64,000 nt of DNA, from the NCBI GenBank assembly GCA_019925105.1, contig JAHGAU010000018.1:372001-436000 (forward strand), in the 5' to 3' direction. The DNA comes from Niebla homalea (lineage: Eukaryota; Ascomycota; Lecanoromycetes; Lecanorales; Ramalinaceae). Positions 1 through 10,399 of the stretch are shown piece by piece (position 1 is the first letter of the stretch; every line of letters begins with the position of its first letter). The notes below the pieces were generated by a model. It did no database searches. It saw nothing but the letters and a program-made list of their open reading frames with translations, and had not been told where the DNA came from. The translations under genes were made by a program, and so were the position numbers.

Positions 1-2586
1 TAATGGTACGGTATATTTTAAATTAATAATAATAAATAAAATAATAACCTAAAAGATAATAATTAAGGTAATTAATAAATTAAAGAAAGATAAAATTTTT
101 AAATTTAACGGTATATTAAATAAGTTCTTATTTATAATAATATCGTTATTCGGAAAGGTTTTTATTTATTTATTTTAAGTTTATTTTAATATAGGATATT
201 ACCCCCGTAAATTTAAGGAGGTTAAAACGATTATCCTTAAGAAGTTAATTAAATTAGATTACTTAAAGGTAAAATTATATAAACCTATAATATTCCTTTA
301 TACGTTAAAGAAGGCTTTAAAAACGGTAATTATAAAGATCTTAAATAATTACGTAGAAGAATATGGGTTACTTTTTAACCAATAAATAAAGGCAAGAAAA
401 AAACGGTTAACGGAGACGGCTTTTAAAAACTTAATTAATAATATATATACGGTATAAGGCTATAAGAAAAAATATATTATAAGTTTTCTTTTTTTAAATA
501 TTATAAAGGCGTTTAATAAAATAAACCATTAAAGGTTACTATATAATTTACGGAAAAAAGGGATTTTACTTTTCTTTATAAATTAAATAGAAAGTTTCTT
601 AAGTAACCGAGTAACGTTAATTAACTTAAAATAAAAAATAAATATAATAAAGCTTATAATAGTAAGGATTCCCCAAAGGTTATTTATTTCCTTAGTTTTA
701 TTCTTATTCTTTAACGGCCCGTTTATTAAAGACTTAATAAAGCTGAAATAAAAGATTTAAATATAAAACTTTATTAATAATATTTACCCTTTAACTTATA
801 ATATATTTATTTATATGAATTATTTGAAGTTAAAATAAGCTTATAAAGTCTATTTACGATAAGTAAAAACATATAAGGCTTAATTTATTCCGTATAAATA
901 TAAGCTTATTTATATAATAAAAAGCCCGAAGTTATATAATATAATAACTATAATGGACTTAAATAATATAACGGTAAAACCGGAAATTAATATTAAGGTA
1001 CTCGGCTTATAAATTAATAGGAAACTAGACTAAAAGAACTATATAAGAAAGGTTTAAAAGAAGATAATTTTATAGGAAAAGGGCCTTATTTACCTTACGG
1101 CGTTAACGTAAAGAACTACCTTATAAAAGGTTAAAACCGTTTATTAGGCGGTTATAAAGTTTATAATAACGTATATAATAATTATTTAATACGTACCCGA
1201 AGGTATGCTTAAATATAAAAAAAAGCCCGTCCGGTAATTATAAAAGGTTTAAAACTAATACTTAAGAATAATAAATAAAGTATATAAAGTGATTCCCGTT
1301 TTGATATTAAAATCTAAAGTTTTTATATTATTAATAAAGCTGGCCTTAAATTAAATAATCGCTTAAGCAAAGCTTAAAAAAAATATAAAATTAATTATAT
1401 TAGCAGGAAATAAACGTATTTACCAGAACTATAAAAAACCTTAAATAAAAAAGCGTAAAAAAAAGGTATTTACCCCCCTTATAGAAGTTAAACTAGAATA
1501 AACCAAAAAAGAGGTTAACTTAACTTATGTTTAAAAAGCTAATATAAGAATATATGAATTCTTACTTAAAGCGAAAACGGCGGAAAAGAAAAAGGCTATA
1601 AAAGTGAAATTAATGGTAATTACCTTATAGATTAAAGGGAAATAAATAAAGCGTTAACGTAAATATAAAGAATCGATCCTTTAAGGGTAACGGTATTTAA
1701 CGCTGGATAATAATAAGGTTATTAATAAGCATCTTTAACATTATAGGATTATAAGGAAAAATAATAACGTATTAATAATCCAACTCCGGATAAATAAAAA
1801 CGGTTTAATTTATTTCTTTTTTATTATATACGCCGGTAATCGGATTAACGTTAATTATAAACATAAATAATAAAAACAAAACGCTATATATATATTAATT
1901 TTTTATTTATTATTTAAGGAATTTAAACCGGGATTAATTAAAAGGGCAGAGATTAATAATTATTATTAAATGCTTATTAATAAAAAGGGTATTAAAACGG
2001 CCGTTAGATTTATAATAATTACGGGTTTATTATTATAGTTTAACTTAATTAAAGAAATAAAAAAAGTGATTAAAGACTTAATTAAGAAACCTCGCCGTTA
2101 ACCCGGGGGTAAAAAGTAACGGCGGGAAAATTATATTTAATAAGGGGTTAAAGAGGTTATAAATACCGGGGCGGTATAAAAAACGATACTATATCGGTTA
2201 ATAAAGTCGTATAAATAAGGTAATAATAATATATATATTAATAAGGATATTTAATAATATAATCGGAATTTTAAAATTTTAATATTAAATAAACTTATAA
2301 GGTAACGGAAGAACAATAAATTTAAAAGTAATTTTTAAGTAAATTTAATCGTAATATTATAGGTTTTCTTAGAAAAAACATATAAAAAAATTCTTACTTT
2401 TTAAACGGCCGTGGATATTCTTAGCCCTTAAGACGTAAGTAAAAGCTAGGTAAATACCGGTTTTTATTTTTAACGTTATGGATATCGGGTTTTTTACGGT
2501 TATTAATAAGGCTAAATAGCCGAGTATTAAAGAACGCCGGAATTAGCTTAGCTAGATCCGTAATATAAATCAATCAATCAATCAAT
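1..2586 (+). mobile_element. LINE (Tad-like), 3' half, RIP-degraded (copy A)
   Basis: Non-LTR retrotransposon cut by the window edge. It aligns by eye over its whole length with the LINEs at 16048-21855 and 46175-51638. Position 1 falls inside ORF2, just upstream of the reverse transcriptase core. The conserved RT segment around an ILKKP..KxDY block and a 'YRPIALL'-like block is recognisable near 200-300 despite many TAA/TAG codons. The 3' end has a block starting GAATTAGCTTAGCTAGATCC near 2538 and a tail of CAAT repeats at about 2566-2586, shared with the other copies. The 3'-terminal repeat tail and the EN-RT order are typical of fungal Tad-clade LINEs. No intact reading frame remains. Confidence 0.85.
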
Positions 2587-2639
2587 ATTAAAATCCTTAT
2601 ATAAAATAAAAATATTAATAAAGTTTTTCTTTTATGTTA

Positions 2640-5600
2640 CTCATAATCTTATATAAATATATATAATAATAAATTAAGATTAATAAATATTATATATCGC
2701 TTATTCTAAATATAATTTCTAAATAATATATACTTATAAATATGAATTTAAAGTAATAAATATCTTACGGAAGGTTATTAAAACGATTAAAATACGATAT
2801 TATTATAATATAACCTTTATTTCATTAAACGGAAAGAGATCCTTAAGATCTAAATTTAATAACCTTATTAACGAACTTAATATTACCTTTAAATTATTAA
2901 TACTATATACCGTTATATAAAATGGTTCTGTAAAATAAAAAAATAATTTATTAATCATAAAAGTAAGGGTTATAAGGCTATAAGTAAAACTTCCTTAATT
3001 CCTATGGTTATAAATCGTATAAACGGCCGGTTTCCTTATGAATTAAACATTAATAACAAAGCATTTATAAATTATATTATTTAAAAAAGTTATTAACTTA
3101 AAGCTAAACTTTTAATACCTTAAATAATATAATTATAAAGCTTACTTACTTAATAAATTAATCTTTAAGAAAAAGAAATTAATAATAAGAATATATATTA
3201 ATTTCCTTATTAATTATAAAAATATTAATATTTATAATATATAAATACTTAATTAAAAGAAAGTAATTTATATAAAGGACGTTTTTTTTAAAGAAAATAA
3301 GTTTTATAAAATTAATAAAATTAACTTAATACAATTTAAAAAAAACCGTTCCTTTATTTAATTAATATCTTAAAAAGAAATATATTTTATATTATTATTA
3401 AATTATTATTAAATAATAAAGAAAAGGAAAAATTTATAAGTAATCTTATTAGCCCTATATAAAAAATAAAAGAAAAAGAATAATAAAAAAATTATTTATT
3501 TTTACCAACTTTAATATTAATAAATTACGATATAACATTTAAGAATAACGATAAAGGAGATAAAGGAGACCGTAACGGTAACGGTAACGGTAATAAATTA
3601 CCAATTTTATTACCAGATCCATTATTAGCTTTATTAACTTTATTAGCTTTAAAGCAGAAAAAAAAAATCCGACTTTAATATAAGCAATATTATTAAAGGA
3701 AAAAGAGCTATAAAAAATATAAAGAAGGTAAATTATATTATAATCTTTACTTTAACTATAAATAAATTAAAATTATTATATTATGTAATATTTATTGCTT
3801 TTCTATTATCCTATAAACTTTATTAAAAAAATAAAAAACTATCTTTTTTTCTATTAAAAATAAATATACTCCACCGTAATACTTTACTTATTAAGTTAAA
3901 ATATTATTATTATATATTAAAACACTTAAACGCTATAGGTTTTAGGTTAATAATTAAAGTAAAGCTTAAAGCTCTTAAAGAAAAGGGTATATAAGAAAAG
4001 GTTTTACTTAAATATATTAAAAAAGCGGATAAAATATTAATATTTATTATTTAAATATTTAAATACAAATTTAACGATAAAAAGTATTTTATTAAATATA
4101 TAGTAAAACTTTAGATAAAAAGTAATTTATAAAAGACTAAATAAAATATATTTACCGTTACTTTAATAATTAAGGTTCTTAAGGTATTTATAATTATAAT
4201 AACCATATTTAATTTAAATATAAAATAATAAAATACCGTTAATACGTTCGTTAATAACGAAATAACTAAGTTTATATATATTAAAATACTAAAAGGATAT
4301 AAGAATAAAGGCTTACTTTTCTTATTTTAAACTTTATATAAGCTTGAATAATTACCGGCTTTATAATTTAAAAATTTCTTAAAAACCTTAATAAATTAAG
4401 TTTAAAGTAAGTCTTAAAAATTAAATATTTTTTTATTAATAATTATATAATAGTTTTCTTCTTTATAAATAATATCGTTATTATTTATAATCGTAAATAT
4501 AATTAAAAGGTAAATAACTTTTAAAATAAATTCTTTAAAGTCTATAAAATAAAAAACTTAAATAAAATAAAATAATTTTTAAACATAAGGATAATATAAG
4601 ATCGATTAAATTAAGAAATCTATTTATATTAAGATAATTATATTAATAAACTTACGGTAAAATTTAATATTATAATAAATTATACTCTTAAAGTATTTTT
4701 ACGGAATACCGAATTTCTTATTAAAAATACCGGGTAATTTTTATTTTAAAAAATTTATATATATTAATAATTTATCGGCTTTATTAATTTTACGGCTATT
4801 ATTATAAGGACGGATATTATATATTTAACGTTTAAGTTATTTAAGTTCCTTATAAATCCGTTAAAATAATACTTAAAAGTAACTATAAAAATATTATAAT
4901 ACCTTATATATATTAAGTATTATATTATCGTATATAACGGGAAAATCATTAATTTATATACCTTTTTTATAATATCTTTAAATACATTATTTATTAATAG
5001 TCTTAAAGTATAATATAATTTATAAAATTATATTTTTAAGCTTTTTAAAAACTTAATTAATTAAAAAGTAATAAAATAAAAAATAATAATAATAAACTTT
5101 ATTAAAGTTAAACTTTTTAATATTATCCTTATAATAAAAGAATTAATATAACAAAATTGTTTCTTTAAATTAATTATATTAAACTTATTTTACTTATTAA
5201 AGATTAAGTGTAATAATACTTAAATAATCCGTATAAATTAAAAAATAAACATTTAATTTATTAGAAAACTCCGTTATATAAATATATATTATTATTAATT
5301 ATAATAAAAATATTAAAAGAAAACGATTAATATTAAATATATAATTATAATAAGGATATTAACGGATAGTTTTATAAAAGCTTTATTATTATAAAAATAT
5401 AAAAAATTTATAAAACTTTTAAATCTTAAAAATAATAAGCCTTCAAACCCCGTATTATAATACGATTTACTAAAACCCCGGATACGTTATTTTTAAGAGA
5501 TTTAATTCTTAAAAATTTATAATTATAAATTGGATATATAATAATTTTTCCGGGTTTATTTATTTTTACGATTTTATTAATTTTAATTTTTTTTAATATA

Positions 5601-5700
5601 TATTTAATAATAATTATTTCATAAAATTAATTAAGTTAATACCCGGAATTTAATTAAATTTATATAAAGCTTTAAAGTAATTTAAAATATAAAGGTTTCA
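2640..5700 (+). mobile_element. Ty1/copia retrotransposon remnant, RIP-degraded
   Basis: Plus-strand copia-type pol remnant. Around 4005-4160 the frame gives a copia RT entry (WE.VPLKYIKKADKIL with a downstream YKFDDKGY-like block). Near 4440-4490 there is a degenerate 'FVDDI' catalytic block followed by a 'LGEI.WFLGIRIVRDR..KIYICQDSYI' type segment. Around 5050-5300 there is a copia RNase H-like segment (TSTTEAELLALS..AKE, then CDNTQTIRL). Nearly all interruptions are TAA or TAG. A short Gly/Asn/Asp repeat (DKGDKGDRNGNGNGN) lies at about 3550-3600 between the gag/integrase side and RT. No LTRs were recognised, so both boundaries are approximate. Known family features place it in Pseudoviridae-type LTR elements. 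Confidence 0.75.
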
Positions 5701-6089
5701 TTATTATTATTATTTTTAAGGTTATTAATTTTTCCGATTTTTCTTAATTTTTTAATTTTTTAACTTTAAATTTAAGATATATTTTTTACTTATAATAATT
5801 ACGGTATATTAATAGTTAAGAAATAACTATAATAAGGATATTTAGGATCTGTATTATTACCGTAATAATATTATAATCTTAAGGGGGTATATTAGCTTAA
5901 GTAATAAATATAATAATAATATTATATAAAGTGTTATTAAGCCGTTATATAACGGTATTAAGATATTATTATAGCGCGTATAGATATTATTACCTGGCTG
6001 TATATCTCATATTACTTAGGTATTTTATGCAGATAGCACCATGCTTCCTAAATAGATTATATGCAATCGATATATATATCATCCACTCT
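5701..6089. other. RIP-to-normal composition boundary, no gene
   Basis: AT-rich sequence of the copia side gives way to balanced composition between about 5930 and 6060. A 91-codon open frame crosses the boundary but begins in AT-rich low-complexity sequence and runs antisense to the ABC fragment, so it is not treated as a gene. No splice or repeat structure was recognised. Confidence 0.5.
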
Positions 6090-6205
6090 CATGCGTCTGA
6101 CAAGATCATAGTCAAGTACAGTATCAAGCCGGTGTGCAACGGCAAGGACCGTGCGATTATGGAACTCCTCTTTCATGAGCCGTCCGCATCCACGCTGCAA
6201 CAGTA
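6090..6205 (-). pseudogene. ABC transporter C-terminal fragment (H-loop region)
   Basis: Read on the minus strand, about 6181-6110 encodes EEFHNRTVLAVAHRLDTVLD followed by YDLV. This is a textbook match to the H-loop ('switch histidine') segment at the end of the second nucleotide-binding domain of fungal ABCC-type transporters. Just upstream on the same strand, in another frame, is a SVDAD stretch like the D-loop that normally precedes it, so a small deletion separates the two. The Walker A, Q-loop and signature motif were not found upstream and the 3' end is lost after about 35 residues. It is a relic, not a gene. The fragment is not obviously RIP-mutated. Confidence rests on one short but very characteristic motif. 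Confidence 0.6.
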
Positions 6206-6479
6206 AGCCTCAAAAGGGCCCAAGTGAGGATTGGGCAGAATCAGCGGACGCTCAGCGCCCGATAGGAGCCAATTCGCACAGCACAGCCCGCTTCTTAAGT
6301 ACCGCTCCGGTGAAGGTATTCTCTAGCGTGTCGCCTCGGTCCATGGGCGGGGTAGTGCCGTCGACGGAAGTACCCCTCTATGGGCGGATGCGACCGCCCA
6401 TGGGCCGTCAGAATCCGTCAGCGGCGTGCAATATATACTTACTCATGGGCGACGCAGAGAATCTCATTGGCTAGTCTTA
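6206..6479. other. Non-RIP sequence upstream of kinase pseudogene, with hairpin
   Basis: Balanced-composition sequence between the ABC relic and the kinase reading frame. It holds a perfect 7-bp stem with a 6-base loop at 6381-6400 (TGGGCGG / CCGCCCA). A 107-codon plus frame (6151-6474) lacks recognisable domains and overlaps the antisense ABC relic, so it was not called. The 5' end of the kinase gene or an unrecognised first exon may lie here. Confidence 0.4.
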
Positions 6480-7152
6480 TAGAAGTTTACAGAAAATCAT
6501 CGAAGCATCAAGGTTCTCACCCAAAGGTTTTCTTGCGGGCTCCGTCGTTTTCTTTCATGCCCACAATATCTTGTCCACGAACAACCTGAAGAAGGAATAA
6601 GCGGTCATTCATTCACTTTCTCTAGCGGGCTTAGCTCTTTAGCTTTCGATTCCAATACGAAACAATTCAGCTCAAGCGTCAGGCCAGTATATGCTTCTGA
6701 GCAATACGCAGATTATGACTTTATTGCTCTACTCGGATTGGCTCAAAGATGACATATTCGTTTCTTGCATATAACATGGCAGGCACCGTTGGGCCAAATA
6801 GGAAAGGGCGGCCAGGCCGGGATCAACGAAGCGTTGGCCAATATTCAGAAAAGCTTTGCATTCAAGCTCTTCAGCCGCCCACAGCAGCATCCTTTCAGGG
6901 AAATTGCCCAAGAGATGGTGGCACTTAGTCACCCTGTGGTACGGGAACATGAGTACATTGTTACGCTAGAAGGGATCTGCTAGGACATTCCGGAGGACGA
7001 TTATATGTGGCCAGTGCTGGTGTTTGAAAAGAGTCATCTAGGAGACCTCCACAGCTTCGCAAAGCGAGGAAGATTCAAGGATCTATCGATTGAAGACAGA
7101 TTGAATCTCTGTACAAGTGTCGGAATCGCTGTCAGAGATATGCATTCTAATG

Positions 7153-7198
7153 GTATCATCTTCACTGGGAGTTACGATAATTGCTCATCAGATTGCAG
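7153..7198 (+). other. Intron in kinase pseudogene
   Basis: A 46-bp GT..CAG intron inside the kinase domain. Removing it joins two frames exactly at a glycine codon and restores MHSNG + IIHGDIKPGN, the expected approach to the catalytic loop. This shows that the frame change here is splicing and not mutation, and supports a eukaryotic filamentous fungal source. Confidence 0.8.
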
Positions 7199-8350
7199 GC
7201 ATTATTCACGGAGACATCAAACCCGGAAATGTGCTTGTATTCGAAGATGACTCTGGGATTGTGGCCAAAGTAGCCGATTTTGGATTCGCTACGTGCTTTC
7301 AGGACCACAACGATTCGATTGCGATGCCAAATATAGGGCCTTGGAATGCACCGGAGTATCACGACCGGTCTTTCAAACCTGAACAAGCCAAGCAAATGGA
7401 CGTTTACTCATTTGGTTTGCTATGTTTCTGGCTCGTTTTCAAAGCAGGATCCTCTGTCGATTTACCGCTATCTCCCAACACGATTCCAGAGAGCCATCAA
7501 TATTTCAGCTTCGAGCAAAACCAGTCAAAAAAAGGAATTACTTCAGCTTTGGAAGAGGGATAATAGACTGTTGGATTGGGTCTGGTAACTGGTGCATAGA
7601 GACGGCCGCTTTGATGGTAATATAAAAACTCACTTGGAACTCTTTTTTCGGTCCTCTTTGGCTTTCGAACCATAATCGAGATATAAGAAGTTCGGTCAGC
7701 TACTTGATCTCCTAGTTCCAGATAGGTAAACTGTAACATATCTATCTCTATAGGGGACCCTTTAACATATGGATAGAGATTTGTCGAAAACAGAATTTAT
7801 CCAAATGAGTGTCGTTCCAAGACAAGAAGATTTCAAGGTCATATAATCTTGGAAATCATTGTATAATAAATACTGACACTCAGTAGATTCCTGCTTCAAT
7901 TCTCGACTTCTATTATGCCGACTTTCGGCTACGAGAATTTATTGTTCAATGTCTTAAATCCATAATTACGCAGTTAACGAAACCAAATATTCAGCATTTA
8001 TCACCGTAAAATATGGCTTTGCAATTAGTATTGTCTTATACCATCGGGTTTGGAATAATCAAAGATGACGAGCAAGCGAAGTCCATACTACGTAACTATT
8101 CACTAAAGAATATAGACCTTTAAAGCCAAATCCAGCTGATTATTGATGCAATCCAAGAACCTTTAGATGAAAGCGGACTGTACTCAATAGTAGAACGTTA
8201 AGGGACGGTCCAGTATATTGATTTACCTCAAGGCTATCGTGAAAAGAGATTACTGGAAAGAGCCGAGATAGGTCACAGACGGGAAATCTAAGGTGTTCCG
8301 CTGGTCTTTGGCCAATTACATCGACTATGTTTGATTCTAAAAGCTAGCCT

Positions 8351-9115
8351 GGCCTGGATATACCAGGATCAAGGACGCTGGAAGGAGGCCGAAGAGCTGT
8401 AGGTACAAGTAATGGAGAAAAGGGAGAAGCTGGGTGAAAAGCATCCTTCTACGCTGACTAGCATAGCCAATCTGGCCTCGATATATAGGAATCAAGAACG
8501 CTAAAAGGAGGCTAAAGAGCTATAAATATAAGTAATAAAGAAAAGGGAAAAGGGGCTAAATAAAGAGCATCCTTTTACGCTGATTAATATAGTTAATCTA
8601 GCCTTAATATACCAGAATTAAGGACGTTAAAAAGAGGTTAAAGAGCTATAAATATAAGTAATAAAGAAAATAAAGAAAACGCTTAATAAGGAACATTTTT
8701 TTACGTTAAATAATATAGTTAATTTAACCTTAATATACTGGAATTAAAAACGTTAAAAGGAGGCCGAAAAGTTAAAAGTATAAATAATAAAGAAAATAAA
8801 AAAGGCGCTTAACGAAAAGTATCCAGATACGTTGAGTAATATAATTAATTTAGCCTCGATATACGGGAATTAAAAACCTTGAAAGGAAATAAAAAAGCTA
8901 AAAATATAAATTAAAAATAAATAAACAGGCGTTAAATAAAGAGTATTTAAATATATTATATAATATAATTAATTTAATTTTAATATATAGGAATTAAGGA
9001 CGTTAAAAGGAGGTTAAAAAGTTAAAAATATAGGTAATAAAGAAAAAGAAGAAGTAGTTAAGTAAAGAGCATCCTTCTACGCTGAGTAGCATAGCCAATC
9101 TGGTCTCGACAAATA
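8351..9115 (+). repeat. Tandem 42-residue TPR units, unevenly RIP-mutated
   Basis: Seven units begin at about 8351, 8474, 8600, 8726, 8852, 8976 and 9102, a period of 123-126 bp. The consensus is ANLASIYRNQGRWKEAEELQ followed by VQVMEKREKLLGxEHPSTLTSI, i.e. kinesin-light-chain-type TPR. The first two units and the start of the seventh keep near-normal codons. Units three to six carry many C-to-T and G-to-A changes (TGG to TAA/TAG, CAA to TAA). The array stops abruptly at about 9115. It is the C-terminal, probably ligand-sensing, part of the kinase-TPR pseudogene. Confidence 0.85.
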
Positions 9116-9124
9116 GTTAAAATG

Positions 9125-9535
9125 CCTTACCGAAAGATCGATCCTTCTTCATAAGCATTATTGGAAGCTTTAGGCCTTTGCTAGTACTATAATTACCTCT
9201 ATATCGACAGCATATAGATAGGAAGGCCGCATCAGAATATATGGACAGTTATTACCTCTTACACCTACTCGTCCAGGTCCAAATCGCAAGCTTCATCCGG
9301 CCGTATTAGAGAGCTTGCGAACGTACTTTAAGCAACGCCCTTATACCTACCACGAGTTAGCGGTATATCTGAAGGAGGAGTGGGACATCACGGTGTCTAG
9401 GCAAATTGTTGGCCGGCGGTTGAAAGAGATGGATATATCCAGCCATATTCTCCAACGAGTTGGCCCTCAAAGTCAGATACTACTACGAGACGACTAATAA
9501 GCAGATATGGTCCGTATAAGGGCGGAGCAACTCGT
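9125..9535 (+). pseudogene. Tc1/mariner-like transposase, N-terminal fragment
   Basis: Starts at ATG 9125 (MPYRKIDPSS) but the frame breaks at once. The best stretch is 9300-9497: RTYFKQRPYTYHELAVYLKE then EWDITVSRQIVGRRLKEMDI, a winged-helix DNA-binding segment of IS630/Tc1-type fungal transposases. It continues to LLRDD..MVRIRAEQLV, the point at which the first catalytic aspartate block should follow. Instead the similarity ends at about 9535. The same protein family, with its DDE part, is at 62105-63290, which aligns from the shared KDRS/RKIDP start. Light RIP damage only. It directly abuts the truncated TPR array, so it may mark the insertion that ended that gene, though no inverted repeat was found. 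Confidence 0.65.
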
Positions 9536-10399
9536 CAGCGCACCAGCCGTCTTAAGGGCACCGACGGCCGCATCCATATCGAGGGTACGGAGTAATGCAT
9601 ATCCTACCTTCTCCGGCCCCTTATTAAGTCCTTTATTAAGCCCTTTATTGGGCCCAAAAGGATCGTTATTACCACCCTTAATCGGTCTCCTGGACGCCCG
9701 CTTTTAAGCTTAAGCGGCTTCCTTCTCTTTCCGCCGAACTTCCTTTTATTCCTGCTTTCGCTCCGTAGTTAAGGCGAGTTTATCTTTAAATAATAAAGCT
9801 TTTTTACCCTTAAAACGAGTACTCAGACGCCTATTGACCGGGGTAATAGACGTATTGCTCTGAGGAGACGGCGTTCGGGGTTGCTGAGTAGGGGTAAGTG
9901 GTGGTGGAGCGGCCTTTTTGGCCCGTCGTTTGGGTGGGATATGTGGTAAGGAGTTACAATTGCCTGAATAGCCTAATTGCTCAACTATCACGGACTGTGG
10001 TGGTAATGGCGCAAGGACGTTAATAATTTATATGGTAATCGCATATAAAACCTTAAAGTGGGTGCGCGCAAAAAGTAATACCAAGGATTCCCAAGCAACT
10101 TAATCGGCGCTAACTGCATTAAAAGAGCTAAGCAGAAGCCGTACGCCCTTGGTAAGTAAAGTTACTCAATGGCCCCCTTCCGCTTCGTTACCTGCTCGTT
10201 ATATTGCTACGGAATAAGAGGGTATACGGTAAAACAAATGCTGAAAACGATGGAACGGCAGATAATCCCGGAAGCAGAAGCTATAAACGAAGATAAAGAT
10301 TTAAGCGAGAAGATTAAGGGTGCAAGAAAATCCAAGACGTTTACGTTAATCCTTTACTCCTTTCGCTATTGTTAGTTACCCTATTACCAATTAAAGATC
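9536..10399 (-). pseudogene. Unidentified minus-strand coding remnant
   Basis: The longest open stretch is 9991-9746 (81 codons): a Pro/Lys/Arg-rich segment (PPKRRAKKAAPPPLTPTQQP) followed by RLSTRFKGKKALLFKDKLAL and a charged region that continues past one stop (KEVRRKEKEAA) and then GGNNDPFGPNKGLNKGLNKG. The GLNK repeat and basic composition suggest a disordered, nucleic-acid-binding tail, perhaps of a transposon protein, but no family is recognised. The plus-strand frames at 9507-9707 and 10169-10375 lack domains and are probably shadows. Mildly RIP-mutated. Confidence 0.35.

Larger units (their letters stand above)
6483..9115 (+). pseudogene. Protein kinase-TPR fusion, inactivated by RIP-type stops
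   Basis: Fungal Ser/Thr kinase-like protein with a C-terminal kinesin-light-chain TPR array. Frame 3 from 6483 gives the N-terminal region (LTQRF..GLRRFLSCPQYLVHEQ), a glycine loop near 6790 (IGKGGQAG), the VAxK-type lysine in FAFKLF near 6865, then LVFEKSHLGDL. After an intron at 7153-7198 come HGDIKPGNVL (catalytic loop, 7207-), DFG at 7276 and APE at 7348. The tail (LDLLVPDR) ends near 7726. A linker from about 7875 leads into TPR units from 8351. Damage: TAG at 6480, TGA at 6750, TAG at 6981, a one-base shift in an A7 run at 7527-7533, TAA at 7586 and 7673, and many TAA/TAG in the linker and TPRs. Almost all stops fit CAA/CAG to TAA/TAG; TGA fits CGA to TGA. The 7727-7875 join is unresolved (another shift or intron). 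The 3' end runs into a transposase fragment. The start codon was not found. Confidence 0.8.

Noticed and set aside
5931..6474. Plus-strand frames of 91 and 107 codons
   Set aside because: They lie partly in AT-rich boundary DNA and overlap the antisense ABC relic. No domain, and the apparent codon use comes from the other strand.
6729..6950. Minus-strand frame of 73 codons
   Set aside because: Shadow of the kinase coding sequence on the plus strand.
7162..7739. Several 67-81-codon frames on both strands within the kinase
   Set aside because: Parts of the kinase reading frame after its intron and A-run shift, or shadows of it.
7726..7753. Candidate intron GTAAAC..CTATAG after the kinase tail
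   Set aside because: 28 bp is too short for a fungal intron and removing it does not rejoin the reading frames cleanly.
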